Positions 20,488 through 32,347 of a stretch of 64,000 nt of DNA are shown here, in pieces. Every line of letters starts with the position of its first letter. Within the stretch, counting starts at the first letter, position 1. The DNA lies in contig BCHX01000005.1 in NCBI GenBank assembly GCA_001599755.1, positions 3,034,409-3,098,408 on the forward strand, in the 5' to 3' direction. Position numbers and translations under genes: made by a program. Source of the stretch: Gliomastix tumulicola. Lineage: Eukaryota > Ascomycota > Sordariomycetes > Hypocreales > Bionectriaceae. The notes beneath the pieces were generated by a model, which was not told the DNA's origin, made no database searches, and saw only the letters and a program-made list of their open reading frames with translations.

Positions 20488-20847
20488 ATGAAAAGACGGA
20501 GAGTGCTCTAGCCATGGCCCGCAGCTTTGCCAAAGAGATAGACCCTGTGGATTCAGTCGAGCCTTAATACATGAATCCTCAATCACAGTACCTATTACTT
20601 ATAGTCAGCTGAATGTTTCTTGTCAAAGAACCGGAAACATCCAGCGATACTTACTAGTACTTATTGAGGATAGCCCGGCCGCCGTATAGCAGTATAATAC
20701 CTGCTACCGACTCAAGGCGTTAAGCAGGGTCGTAAAGTAGGCACCGTCGTCCCATGGGAGTTGTAACTTGCTGGCTCGTGCTCTCCAGCACAATGAACAT
20801 TTGCGCTCGGTACCTGATTCTTTGAGCTGCCCATGAGAGAATGTCGC

Positions 20848-22140
20848 TTAGACTGGAAGTGTTTCTGGCTGGGGGGAGTGGCTACGGATCCATTCTTTGG
20901 ATGCTGCCAGGCCTCGACCGCACAGAATCATGGATGCCGTCGTCCCGAAGAGGAGGTAGACCGAGAATGGATTGCCTCCCGATGAGACAGTCGCTCCAGG
21001 GATGCTCCCGTTCTGGCTGACCGCGGTGATCATAGCAGCAATCCCGAACCCACCGGCGGCTATGATGGTATAGAATCTGGCGCGAAGTTAGCCGGCCTGA
21101 GAGATGGAGTGGAGGGGATGCTATGACGAAGAGGAACAGGATACTGACGCAGGGGATGGATGCAACTCATCGTAGTCCATCATGGCATAGGCACACGCAG
21201 GCCACAAAGAAAAGAGAAATACGCTTTTGGACCACGTGTCAGCAGGGCCGTTCTGAATGGGAGCATGGCATTGGATGCCTGTAACGTACCACACAGTAAG
21301 TACCGGGGATACGCCATCATGCTCGACGAGCCAAGGGAACGACAGGTTGGACAGCACCATGGCGATGATGTACCACTTGCGGCGTTGCTTGCGGTATCTC
21401 CCAACCGCCTCGACGTATCCTAGCATCAGTAGGAAAATCAACGGCAGCACCCAATTAGGTAGTTGGGCCTGGTGATGCGTAGGAGTGTCGGGGCCAGTCT
21501 CTGCGTCTGTCTTCTCGCGCTCAACTGGCCGGGCAGCGACCGTGGGCAGCATCGTGAAAAGGCCCGCCGCCGTTTGGCACAGTATGTTAGGATGACCGCG
21601 GTTTCCCTTCCACTTCCGCCACTTGCCCGACGTAGCCAACCTTGGACCTAGCCATATTATTCTCTCCCTTTTCTGATGTTGCAGAGATAGAGGCTCGAAC
21701 TGCTTTTGGTCTTCCTCGATATGGTGATCCGTGTACCAACCGTCGGCATGATCCCGCACCAAGAGTCGCATGGGAGAGTCCTCAGGTAGTGGGCGCGGTG
21801 AAATATCGACAGATCGGCGCTGCGAGGTGAGGAAGAAGTCGTGATGCTCTTGCAATAAGGTCTGATGTAATGTGATCAACGCCATCCATTGCTCTCCATT
21901 TAAGCCGCTATATTTCTGTGGAGAGTGCGCGTTGTCGATCTCTATACACCTGCCCTCAATCATCAAGAGGCCGGCGTATATCCCCTTCACTTCTGACGCG
22001 AGCTGGTCGAGCGGTGCCGGCTTGGTTTTTGGCTGGGGTTGTATCAATGGATGAGGCCGTTCAGGGCTCATATTGGGCTCCCTATCGAGGTCGCAGTCTG
22101 CTGCAGTCGTCGTCGTCGCAGAAGCTCCAGATAGCGTCAT
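20848..22140 (-). CDS. Multi-pass membrane protein with Est1-type-like N-terminal region
   Basis: Best model: exons 22140-21149 and 21076-20848 (72-bp intron, donor GTCAGT), 406 residues; more introns are possible. Residues about 45-110 (VKGIYAGLLMIEGRCIEID, then EQWMALITLHQTLL, EHHDFFLTSQ) match my memory of a block in fungal proteins annotated as Est1-type DNA/RNA-binding domain. The usual helical continuation of that domain is missing; instead a basic region leads to membrane segments beginning LPNWVLPLIFLLMLGYVEAV and ending in the last exon (FYTIIAAGGFGIAAM and FSVYLLFGTTASMILCG). This could be a real shortened family member, a fusion or a decaying copy. The function is not known. Confidence 0.45.
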
Positions 22141-23050
22141 GGCAGCCGAAGGCTCGTGACGTGGCTGATGCTGCCGCTCTCGTCTGTCTCGCGTTGCGGG
22201 TATATTGGCTGCGGGGACATATAGCGGACGAGGTAGTGCTTTCGGCTATTATGGTCGAATTCCCTGTGACGGTAGCGTTTATATTTCGGGGGTGTGCGTC
22301 GGCTGTGGGAGGAGGCGGGCGTCGAGGTACGGCTTCGAGGCCTTTCTCTACCTTGCCCTTTGCATACGGCGGTCGAAATCGGAGGGCAGGGACTCAAGCT
22401 TCGGGTTGTGTGGCCAAAAGATTAGTCAACTATTCTTACAGGCCATGGGAGGCGGGGTGATGTATTGGGTTGACTTACTTATGGACTTTGGTACCATCTA
22501 CCTCTTCTGGACTGGCACAGCGGGCGGGCGCTGTCGGGTCGCTTGTCGCTTCTGGTGGCAAGCCAGCGCGCAGCGGTCGAGTGTCCTTCTTGAGAGGAGA
22601 GAGGAGAGGGACCAAGCAGTGTGAATCAGATGCCGTACTGTCGAGATGCCATCGGGACGAGTCGATAGAGATAGAGGACAGGTATGACTTGGGAGAGGTT
22701 TGCAAGACCAAGAATGTCTGCGTTGCTGCTATGCTTCTGACCAGGGGTGGTGTGTGTGGTTCGCAAAATGGGGCGAAAGGCGTTGTCCAGACCACCGACG
22801 GCCACATCTGAGCTGACCAGCAGCGGTAGAGAGCAGCTGCGATTGGTCACCGGTGATGAAGTACGCAATTTGTCTGCCTTGACTTCCCCTCACCCTGCCT
22901 TGCCATGTGTCCCTACCCAGTCAGCTTCGCATTGATGCCCAACGGTCCCAGTGACTTCGACCTCACATCACATCACATCGTCCAGCCATCAAGCTCAGAA
23001 TCATCTTCATACTAGATGCCCTATGACGCTCGCATCTTCGTCTGATCTGA
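22141..23050. other. Intergenic region between divergent membrane ORFs
   Basis: Open frames exist on both strands (for example 22475-22807, minus, ending at a GTAAGT donor) but none shows a known domain. It may contain an upstream exon of the minus-strand gene; I cannot support a specific one. Confidence 0.3.
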
Positions 23051-23728
23051 GTGCCATTGAATTATTCAAGTCTCAGGCACATGGGCGCTCGAGGCGCCCG
23101 CCCATCACCGCACGCCCTCCATGTATCGTGTCGGCTCGACGGTTGTTACCGTCACTTCTGGCAGTTTATCTCTCTGGACAGGGATATGCATTCGGTATTT
23201 GACTTCCAGGAGGTCACCACACAGCGACGGGTATGCGTCGTCGCAAAGAGTAAGAGAATAAAATTACAGGCTCCTTGTGTTCCTTTGCAGTCCGCGTTGT
23301 TTTTACTGACTCTTTGTGCCTCGGGGAAACAGATACCCGACATTCTTCTCCTCGTCCCCCGGACCTATTTCGGATCGACCGAGCTCCTTATCATCCTGCT
23401 GAACGTATACGCTCTTTCGACAGCGACCCTACACCAGTGTCGGACAAAGGACAGATACCAAAACCACGTGGTTGTCCTCTGCTTCCTCGGCACAACGGCC
23501 GTCTCTTACGGTCTCCTTCCAGAGTATCCCGGCCAAGAGCAGTTAGCTCGGGTCGTCGCCTTGCTCCCGCTAGTCCTCGTCTTTGGGCTATTAGTCAGTG
23601 CCCTCGCCCACGGTGCGATGAAGCCACGAGCCGAAGAAATAGAGGTCGGATCAAAGAGAAGTGTCGAAGTGGACGTCGAGGGGACGCAGGAAGGTGCAAC
23701 ACAGCCGACATCGCCGAGTAAGACCTGA
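23051..23728 (+). CDS. Small multi-pass membrane protein, unknown
   Basis: Open frame of 225 codons. The C-terminal 150 residues look like a real protein: three or four hydrophobic helices (near ALFLLTLCASG, STELLIILLNVYALSTATL, VVVLCFLGTTAVSYGLL and ARVVALLPLVLVFGLLVSAL) and then a charged tail ending in TSPSKT. The first 75 codons look non-coding in character, so the true start is probably near 23186 or in an upstream exon, with an intron possible around 23225-23290. I do not recognise the family. Confidence 0.35.
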   Translation: MPLNYSSLRHMGARGARPSPHALHVSCRLDGCYRHFWQFISLDRDMHSVFDFQEVTTQRRVCVVAKSKRIKLQAPCVPLQSALFLLTLCASGKQIPDILLLVPRTYFGSTELLIILLNVYALSTATLHQCRTKDRYQNHVVVLCFLGTTAVSYGLLPEYPGQEQLARVVALLPLVLVFGLLVSALAHGAMKPRAEEIEVGSKRSVEVDVEGTQEGATQPTSPSKT

Positions 23729-24135
23729 GAAGGATGTCGCCACTCATGATGGAGGACTGGAGGCTGCGTTGTCGCCGACTCGAGATTGCCAAATGGGATC
23801 CGGAGGAGAGACAATCACCTCCTACCCTACCAGCCTTCATTCAGTTTCCTATGTGTCTTCTACAGTAATAGGTCAGACGTGCGGTTCTTTATTATGCTGT
23901 TGTTCCGCGGGTATTTGGTTTTTTTAATTTTTTTTTAATTTTTTTTTAGCATCTGTTACTTTGAATTTCGAAACTGGCATTTTGAGGACTGCTTTAACGC
24001 TTATTCGATAGGGCCTTTTCCCAGTTCAATTTCTATGGCTACTATAACCAAACCCCTACATTGACCATTTACCCCCTAATATGAATCGATGGTCCAGAGC
24101 GAGCGGCATCCCTTGCGATAGTCCTCGCTATTCCT
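23729..24135. other. Intergenic region with poly-T tracts
   Basis: Convergent 3' ends. Two T-rich runs at about 23920-23948 fit 3' UTR or polyadenylation sequence. No gene is seen. Confidence 0.45.
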
Positions 24136-25540
24136 CTAGTGCAGCATAGCCGAGCTAATCTCCTGCTGGTACTTCCTGAACGGAAGGAAAACACCCTGAT
24201 CCAGAACAATCTGCTGCCCCTGCTTGGCAATGATGAACTTCTGCAGCTCGCGGAGCACGGGGTCCATGCCCTTGTCGGGGGACGTGTTGGTGTTGAAGTA
24301 GATGAGGCGGGTCAGCGGCCAGTTGGCAAGGGCGATGTTCTCGTAGGAGGGAGAAACGATGTCGCCGCTCGTCTCGTTGGTGGTGCCGAGGATCTTGACG
24401 GGCTTGTCGATGTAGGCGAAGCCGGTGTATCCCAGACCGGCGGGATCGTCCGAGACGTAGGATGCCAGCTTGAAGACGGTGTGCTCCCAGGTGACATTAG
24501 GGTCCTTCTCCGTGTCGTTGGTAGCCTCACCAGAGCGCCCTGCAGTAGAGATCATACCATTAGCCAGGATATCCAGGGGGGAAGGGAGGAAGGGAAGGAA
24601 GGAAGGGTGTCTGATGTTCCAGAAGTATGGGGCTTTTTTACTCACATTGGCCTCGGACGCCGTTGAAGCTGAGGACGCGCTGCCTGATGAACTCTTCGAA
24701 ACCGTTCCAGGGAGCGATGCCGTAAATGTTGATCTTCTTCCTGCCCAGAGCGCCCTTGACGCCCAGGTCACTCCACTTCCTGATCTTCTGCCCACCGCGG
24801 GCTCGGGTCGTGCTCAGGATGGAGTCGAGCTGCTGGAAGTCCAGATGGTCGATGGGATTGTCCGGGTGCACGATGAAGCCCATGGCATCCAGGAACCCGT
24901 ACTGCTTGTGGGAGCCCTGGGCGATGGGGACCGAGGTCGGGTCGTAGCCGAACTTGTCCTGGAAGGCCGTGATGTCGGAGGGCTTGAGCTCTCGCGACAC
25001 GAAGACGCCGTCGAGGTTGCCGTCGATCAGCTCCAGTGTGCCCAGGGAGCCGGCATACGGTCCCGGGACCTGCATGGAGACATTGGGATACCTAAAATCG
25101 TGTGTATGAGCATCTGCAGTTCGTCGACAACGGCCCTGCTTCTCCTAGAAGGGGAAGGGGGGGGGGGGGGGGGGAGCATCGTACAGAAGGAGGAATTCCT
25201 GAACCCAGCGCGTGGCCAACACAGCCAGGACATCCGACGCGGCAAAAGTGTAGTTACCAGACAGAGGCTCGTCGGTCTTCACGTAGCTCGCGAGGGAGTC
25301 ATCAATCGTCGGACGCAGCACATCAATCTCGGCAGGGTATCGTCCAATCGACAAGGAACGGCTGTAGCATGGTCAGCTCCGAGGTCTGTGGCAAATATAT
25401 AAGGGGTAAGCTTACGCTCCCTGCTCGTCGGTCTGCTTGGGCCGAGTGGGAAGCACGTCGGTCATAAGACTGATGAAGTTGGAGGCCAGGGCCGGGGCAG
25501 CCAGGCCGAGGGTGAGCAGTGCCGTATGAGAGAGATGCAT
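24136..25540 (-). CDS. Secreted PstS-like phosphate/anion-binding protein (PBP type)
   Basis: Four exons (25540-25416, 25361-25185, 25091-24646, 24539-24136) join in frame to 383 residues. A signal peptide (residues 1-19, ending ALAS) precedes a PBP-like domain: DEPLSGNYTFAASDVLAVLATRW, YPNVSMQVPGPYAGS, NLDGVFVSRELKPSDI, YGIAPWNGFEEFIRQRVL and DDPAGLGYTGFAYID. These are hallmarks of periplasmic phosphate-binding proteins of bacterial ABC importers. Fungi lack the ABC partner, so the protein presumably binds phosphate or another oxyanion outside the cell or at the wall; ancient acquisition from bacteria is likely but predates intron gain. The intron at 25184-25092 contains a long C run (G on the given strand, about 25157-25174). 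A TATATAAA box lies about 110 bp upstream. Confidence 0.82.
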
Positions 25541-27854
25541 TGTGGCGAGATAGATGCGAGATGACCGTGACGGGTGAGTGAGTGAATGTTCGAGTGACCG
25601 AGTGCTATGCCTTGTCTCCTACCCCAAACAACGGGCGCCCTCCAGCTTTATATACCTGCGACTCTGACTCATGTTTGGACTCGGACCCTGGACGCGCCTC
25701 CAATTCCGCGGTCATTTGCCTTGGAATAGAGCTTCGTGACGAAGTCATCGTCATGTTCAGCATCAAATCCTGGTGTACTAGAATATAGAGTTCGGAAGTT
25801 GGCCGCCTACATGGGAATTGGCGCTATTTCTCCTTGCAAGATCTCTCACTGTGAGAAAAACGCGGACCTAAGCAAGGGGTCGCGGTGTGCGCGTTGGCGC
25901 CATCGTTGAGGTGAGACTTCATAGAGTCAAGCTGACGCCTGCAACGCCAGTGGCGAATTCGGACCCGGGAGAGGGCAATGGATGCCTCAAATACGTCTCC
26001 CATGCTCTATCAACCGTGCCATTGACCTCTCTAGATCACATTTTGCCGACAGCTGAACAGCTGCCTTTGCGACCCCCCCCCCCAAAGCTCTCTGGGAACC
26101 TCAAAAAACACCCCCGCAAACCCGAGGAAGCATGTACGCTATTTACTTACCCCAACGGAAGCGGGGTTTGGCGGATGTGGAGGAAACCGATCAGGAACTG
26201 GAGACGCGAACTGGAGAAGCACGGATAACGGCACGTAACCCTTCTGCTTCGTTTTTCTGAGCTGAGCAGGAATGCGGCTCGTCGGGTCCATAATTCCGTG
26301 CCTCCTTTCCCGTTGAAGACCCCGAGACCGACGCCCCCCTTGGAGCTGCTATCAGGAACTTGGGAATGGCAAATGCGGGGGAGAGAGGCCTCGGGAGTTG
26401 TCCGGCGGATCGTGCACTAGGCAGTTCGTGGGGATAGTGGCTGTGGAGGTGGAGAGAGACATGCTCATGGGAAGTTGGGAACGGTCAAGTTGAACTTGGG
26501 ATGAGATGAGAGACACCTGCATACCTACCTACAAACGAGTGCTTAACCGAAGGCCCTTGGCGATAATGAGTCGGCGCCACAAAGTCTCTTGGAGATTGCA
26601 AGGAGCGTAGAAAGTCTGGGAGTAGGCTGGAAGAGCCCAGCCCGTCTACCCGAGGTCTTGAAGTTGTTCTCCAGAATCGGAACCCGGCATTTGCACGAGC
26701 AAGCAGGTATCAACTTACCTTTTTACGGCAAACAATTCGCCTTGATGAATAAGCTGAGGACCATTGTGGATTGGGGGTACAGCTGACAGCAAGACCCTTT
26801 CACGTAGCTTTCGGGGAGACCTGTTTGCCCCCCCTCATTTGACCACACGAAATGACTCAGCATCCCTGCTCTACATCTTGGGGTTTCTCATAATCCTTTG
26901 AATGGCTAGACCCCTTCAATGCATTCATCGACCGGATTACAAGGAGGCAGGCCAGGGTTCCCCTCATGGATCAGATTCCGCGACCACTCCGAGCAACCTT
27001 CTGCCCTGCGATATTATCCATGCCGCCTGTTCCTTCGTTCCCAGCTGAACCATATCAGCGGACTCCAAGGAACGTGACAATACTACCCTGCCCCTCTCAT
27101 CCCCAATCTGCTAATGCAGGTGTAATGTCAAGCACCGCTCTGGGATCATTCATCTTCAGGCCCTCGCTCGGAGATATTAGTCGCATCCGAACAGCACCGA
27201 TCAGTTCCCGAGGTCGGTAAGCCCGCGTGACCCAAAACGGCTAACGTTAGATCTAGGGCAATGGTTATTGGTAGCAGACTCGGCTACGGCGATGACGCTT
27301 TCTCTAGCTCTTGTGTTCCGAACATGGCCAGGGCGGGATGATCGAGGTAGCAGCACACCTGGAGCGTTTGAGCTGAAGCAAATCTCGTGTCTGGTAGTAG
27401 TCGAGAGCTATAGCATCGATAAGGACACGGCGAATAAAGACAATCAAGACGAATCTGGACATGCTCTGTTTACAGACGATGGTCGTCTTGCCCGGCATTG
27501 TGTGTCTTATTTTCCATCTCGAGAGGGATCAAGTACTTCATGAGTATGACTAGATCTATTCTCTGATCTCTAATCTCTAATCATAGAGCAAATGTCATCT
27601 CCTTTCCAGACACCGGCCGCGAAAGACATTTCTTGAATGAGTTTGGCTCAACTGAGGGACCAGAGACAAGGCGAGACATGAACATCAGGCGCTGCATTTC
27701 TCGTCTAGCTCGTCGCTATCGTATGATATGACCCATCAAAACTTTAGCCCGAGCAGCTTCATCATGTCCAGCAGAGCAGATCTCAAGCCTCCCCTAGAGA
27801 TTTGGGCTTCATGTCTACTACATAGCTCGGAGGTCCGCGTGGCTTCTTCTACCT
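25541..27854. other. Gene-free region of about 2.3 kb
   Basis: Apart from the promoter of the binding-protein gene (TATATAAA on the minus strand, 25647-25654) I find no supported gene. ORFs are short, lack domains and show no splice-consistent continuation. Confidence 0.45.
25647..25654 (-). promoter_or_regulatory. TATA box of the PstS-like gene
   Basis: TATATAAA on the minus strand, about 110 bp before the start codon at 25540. Confidence 0.5.
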
Positions 27855-29243
27855 TTAATCCAGACCATGTGTCCATTCAACCCGGCTCTCATCACCGAAG
27901 CTCCACCACCCGCGACCACCACTTGACCAGATTATCGTTCTTCGGTCCCACGAGTTCCGCATCTGGGCGCGTTGCTGCTGGTCCTCCTCCTGCCCAATGA
28001 ACATATCCGCCGACGCGTCAGGACCAAGCCACGCGCTTTCAAGCAAACCAACTGCATCAATCCGTGACTTGTCCCATAGGACATATCCCCATTGGCGAAT
28101 AGGGTGCCTCATTCTGTCATACACCATGCCTGGCGCGTCTGGACCGTGATTCGCCCAGAGCCAAGCACGCCTTGGACCAGCATCTAGCTCTCGGGGCAAA
28201 GGCCTTGGAACAGGTGCACTTCCCACCAGAGCCGGACCCTCAGTGGGATGTTGGTCCTCCCGTCGACTGTTCACCTCGCAGAGGCCCCCATAGAGAAATA
28301 AGAGCGTCAAGGACGGGCAACCCTTCGACTCGAACAGCTGGTATCGGTCCTGGTATGACTTGGCCGTGATGACGTCCCAGATTGTCTCCAATCCCAGTGA
28401 TAGGACATGCTGGATGTTAGGCGAGTCAATCTTCTCCCTGTATGGGATGCGGAGCCTTCCCCATCCGATGTCATGTTCTGCCACCTCGTTGAAGGCTGTT
28501 TCTCTCCGCCAAGTATCAGCAGCTTCCTTCGCACATTCAAGGGGGGGGATCAAGAGAGAAAACTTGGGGTGCGAAGACTCACCTGGCCACAATGAACGAA
28601 CAAGAAAATCGTGGATGCAGCCAAGCTGCTCGACCCGCCAAGACTCGAAGCTTTGGAAGAATAGTTCATACTGTCGGCCGACGACGCCTGACGGGTCTTG
28701 GAGGGAGTGTCGGAAAAGGTTGCGATAGATCTCGAAGTAATACAAGGTGCGCCCAATGCGATTCAGCTCGCGTCGTGTCGGCGGCGGAGGGGGTCCTCGA
28801 CTATTTAGGGGGGCTTGCGCCATGGCTTCCGATACAAACCTCTGGGCCAACTGAGATACGCACGCGCCGAGCTTTCCAACGCGACAAATCATCCGTAGCG
28901 TCCAAGTCTTTGGAAAGTCGGGTCTGCGATGGATATGTGTCGCCATGAACTGCTGGATATCGTGGCTACCAGCCGTGACGTCCGTCTGTGCGAGGCGGTG
29001 AGATAAGGACCAGGACTTCAGCGCTGCTATTGCGTCGGGCAGCAGATCGATATCGACCCAGCCAAACAGAAACCGCATCGCGATGGAGCTCTCTGCTCCC
29101 CGGAAGGCGAAATAGAACGCCGGACATGACAGAACCGCGCAATGGAATGTCGCGGCGTCTGGCAGAGCAACCAGGATCATCCCCAGCAGCTCGACCGAGA
29201 GTCTCTCTAAATGGCTCGGTGGCGGTTTCTCCTCGCGATCCAT
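27855..29243 (-). CDS. F-box domain protein
   Basis: 462-residue single open frame. Residues 12-55 match a fungal F-box (LERLSVELLGMILVALPD then ATFHCAVLSCPAFYFAF). The rest lacks leucine-rich or WD repeats and resembles the large group of lineage-specific fungal F-box proteins with helical C-terminal regions. By family it would act as a substrate receptor in an SCF ubiquitin ligase through Skp1 binding; the target is unknown. An intron-like donor (GTGAGT) near 28585 would break the frame if spliced with the nearest acceptor, so the unspliced model is preferred. Confidence 0.75.
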   Translation of the reverse strand: MDREEKPPPSHLERLSVELLGMILVALPDAATFHCAVLSCPAFYFAFRGAESSIAMRFLFGWVDIDLLPDAIAALKSWSLSHRLAQTDVTAGSHDIQQFMATHIHRRPDFPKTWTLRMICRVGKLGACVSQLAQRFVSEAMAQAPLNSRGPPPPPTRRELNRIGRTLYYFEIYRNLFRHSLQDPSGVVGRQYELFFQSFESWRVEQLGCIHDFLVRSLWPGESSHPKFSLLIPPLECAKEAADTWRRETAFNEVAEHDIGWGRLRIPYREKIDSPNIQHVLSLGLETIWDVITAKSYQDRYQLFESKGCPSLTLLFLYGGLCEVNSRREDQHPTEGPALVGSAPVPRPLPRELDAGPRRAWLWANHGPDAPGMVYDRMRHPIRQWGYVLWDKSRIDAVGLLESAWLGPDASADMFIGQEEDQQQRAQMRNSWDRRTIIWSSGGRGWWSFGDESRVEWTHGLD

Positions 29244-30002
29244 GGCTAGCGGACCGTAGATGTCTTTCGGCTGCCTTTTGTTCGGTATAGCTGCTGCTTG
29301 TCGAGGTTATGTGATGTCACCGACATTTCGTGAGACGAGAAATCGTGAGGGGTCATCTCATGCAGGTGAGATTGAGCTTAGTCAGCACCAAGGATGGCTG
29401 TTTTAACTGGACGCTTCACATCCCCCCAGAAAAAGTCCATCTCGCACCCGAAGATTCTTGATGTCGCTGGTGAATAGTCCGAGAACCAGTAAAATAGTTC
29501 TTGACGATGGTCGGAAACTCTGGGGAAGAACTTTTAGCCTCCTCATCCATCCTCTCCGACTCTGCCTCCGACCGTGCCTAACCTCCGCCTCCGCCTCCGA
29601 CCCCGGCCATTTCGTAGAGCGACCTCCTCAATACGCCCAGTTTTTAGCAGATCTACTACTGTGATATTGGTAGGGGCTCTGACTTGGCCCACTGACGCAG
29701 ACATTTCGGAGCCGGGGGCGGAGGCGGAGACTGGAAAAACACTACACCTCGTTGCAGTTCCAGCTGCATCAGTGACCGCAGCGATGATCAGAAACATGGC
29801 TCGTCTTCCGGTCATGACGACAGCTTTCAGCCGGCCGTTTCATGAGATATAAAACCCAAGATTTTCTGTCTCATTTTCCTTCCAAGCTGTTTATCTTCAA
29901 GATAGATTTACATCTTCATACCGTCAATATTGAACAAATTATCATTTCAACTGGCAACCACAATCCACCCAACACCTCTTGTTTGCAGCTCTGGAAACGA
30001 TC
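29244..30002. other. Intergenic region with imperfect inverted (CCTCCG)n arms
   Basis: 759 bp between divergent genes. CT-rich hexamer repeats at about 29569-29608 are mirrored in reverse complement at about 29710-29733, which could fold back over 100 bp. The right side holds the P450 promoter. No gene is seen. Confidence 0.4.
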
Positions 30003-32108
30003 ATGGAGACTGGAATGCTCAAGTCCTTCAAGGTCTCCTTGCTTAGTCGGCATTTATCGGTGACAGTACTCGCCGAATATGTCATGCTGCTTATTGTGAT
30101 GGGCTTGACAGGTATCCCAAGCTCCCCCAGCCGAACTGAGGCCCAGAAAGAATGCTGAGTACAGAAACGGCCCCTAGGCTTCTGCTGGACCTATCGCAAT
30201 CGTGGCATTTTCGCCTCGTCCTCTCGCAACCTCAAAGTCATCCCCAGTCCGAAGGGCGGGAAGATGTTCAAAGGCAATCTCCGCGACCTCCAGACAGGTG
30301 GCGCCAGCGCGGAAGCATGGTTCAAGCTCTACAAGCAGTATGGACCCGTGTTTGAATTGACGGTTCCCTTCTTCCGCCTCCACGTTATCAATCACCCGGT
30401 ATATCTCGAACATATTCAGAAGCACAACCACAAGAACTACGTACGAGGCAAGTTCAACCGCAACGTATTCGGGGCGTTGCACCGGACTGGCATATTCGTC
30501 GTTGACGGCAACGATTGGTATTTTCAGCGCAAGGCGGCCACGCGGGCATTCAGCAAGAACAACTTCGAGACACATATTACGCAATCGGTCCACATGTGGC
30601 TGGACATCCTACTGCGTCTGCTGTCGAACTTGGCCAAGGAGGGCAAGGAATTCGACTTCCAAGAGGTGATGGGGCGTTTTGTTTTCTGCCTGTTTCTCCG
30701 CATTGCCTTCCATGAGGACAAGCTCGCGCTGGAGGTCTTGTCCGAGGACCCCAAGTCGCTGGAGTCAATGCCTGATTACATCCAAGCCTTCGACAAAGCT
30801 GGCCCGCGTACGTTGAGCTTCGTCCCTCTCGGACTACAGATCTCCTTTGCCTACTAAATAGTACCCATTCTAACACAGTCTGGAATTCCAGTGTTCGACA
30901 GGAGACGACGCGATCCTCTCTGGAAGATCACAGAGAAACTATCCGGAGAAGACAAACTTTCTAGGCAGGCAGTGGATCTCTTCTATGCGAAGACAGACGG
31001 GCTTATCAAGCAGCGTCTCGAGAAGATGAAGAACGGCTACAAACCAGACCCGGATGCCGGCGTCGACCTCTTGGACCTGTTCTTGCAGTCGACAACCGAC
31101 TTGTATACGCTGGGTGGAATGGTGTTTGCGTTCCTGACAGCCGGACGTAAGTAAAAAGTAGTAAAACCCAGGGGGGAAGATGACTGCTAACGGGCTTTAC
31201 GACGCACAGGCGACACAACTGCATTCTCCATTTCGTGGCTGGTGAAGGAGATCTATCATCGGAATAATCGATATATTGACGCCGCGTCCAAGATGAGAGC
31301 CGAGGCAGCAGAGGCAGGCTTCTCCGACTCTTACCTCAGCTATGCTGCCGCGCCGGTAGGTTCCCAACGGCTTCTCGTCTCTCTGCATCCTATTCAAACT
31401 CGGAGTTCTGACTGCTTCTGCACAGAAACTCAAGTTTACAAACGCCATGTGGGACGAGTCGCAGCGCCTCAACACTGTCTGCGCAACAAGCCAAATGGAG
31501 GCCGCTGGCGACGATATCCTTCCAGCCGTACCAGAGCTCAACATGCCGCCTCGCCATGTTAAGAAGTGAGAATTCTAATCCTCCTCCTGCAGCCAATTTT
31601 TGGATAAAACTAATGCGTTATGTTTTCTACTCTCTCAGGGGTGACATTGTCAGCTACCAGAACTACGTTCTTAGTCGGATGCCGGAGGTCTGGGGAGAAG
31701 ATGCGTCCGTCTTCAACCCATCCCGATGGTTCCAGGAAAACGGCGATTGCATCTCCTACAGCCCCTTCAGTGAGTTGCAGGCTAATCCTTGCCTGACTAT
31801 CATTGAATCCCCATTGACCTCCTTTGCAGAGTTTCACTCCTGGAATGCCGGGCCTCGTAGCTGCCTCGGCCGCGCACTAGCGACGTTTGAGGGCATCACA
31901 ACCATTACTGCTATTCTCCAGCGGTTTGACATCATCTTGTCCGACGACACGAAGCTTTATGAACCGCTTTCAGCCTTGAATATGGTATAATATCTAGTTG
32001 AATCCTTTTGCCTCATGTAATGAGTGGCTTGCTAACTGGATGACCTCTATACAGGGCATTAGGGACGGCTTGAAAGTAAGGGTCAAGGAGAGAGTTCCAG
32101 AAGCCTGA
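30003..32108 (+). CDS. Cytochrome P450 (CYP86/CYP52/CYP63-like clan)
   Basis: Eight exons (30003-30111, 30160-30807, 30892-31146, 31210-31355, 31426-31565, 31639-31769, 31830-31984, 32055-32108) join in frame to 545 residues with no stops. An N-terminal membrane anchor (LAEYVMLLIVMGL) is followed by a P450 fold: I-helix FAFLTAGRDTTAFSISWL, ExxR in WDESQRLN, and the heme loop FHSWNAGPRSCLGRALA with the axial Cys. WNAGPRxCLG is typical of fatty-acid or alkane omega-hydroxylase-type P450s; the substrate cannot be assigned. The start of exon 2 is the least certain join (acceptor TGAG at 30159). Neighbouring regulators and an SDR suggest a shared pathway. Confidence 0.88.
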
Positions 32109-32347
32109 GGGATGGGGGCGGGGTATCATCCGGCAGTCTGTGAAATGAGAGAGTGGAACAAGGAATAAAACTAGGACCTGAGCGGTGCTGGCAAGGCATT
32201 TGCACCCTCAGAGCAGAGTCTCACGATGTTCAATGCTGATTTTCTTTCGCATATTTTCTTTAGCTTAAAATACAGACGCCGTACTAGCTCAATGAAGAAT
32301 ATTCTGAGACCATCACACAATCTGACAGTTCCTAGATATCTGCCTGT

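Larger units (their letters stand above)
19074..20847. other. Gene-free region with short tandem repeats
   Basis: About 1.8 kb without a supported gene. It carries the oxidase promoter at its left end, three short tandem repeat patches (19353-19400, 19626-19655, 20458-20487), a T-rich tract near 20280-20298, and only short meaningless ORFs. Confidence 0.45.

Noticed and set aside
27268..27543. 91-codon ORF in the 25-28 kb gap
   Set aside because: No recognisable domain, and an equally long antisense ORF exists at the same place.
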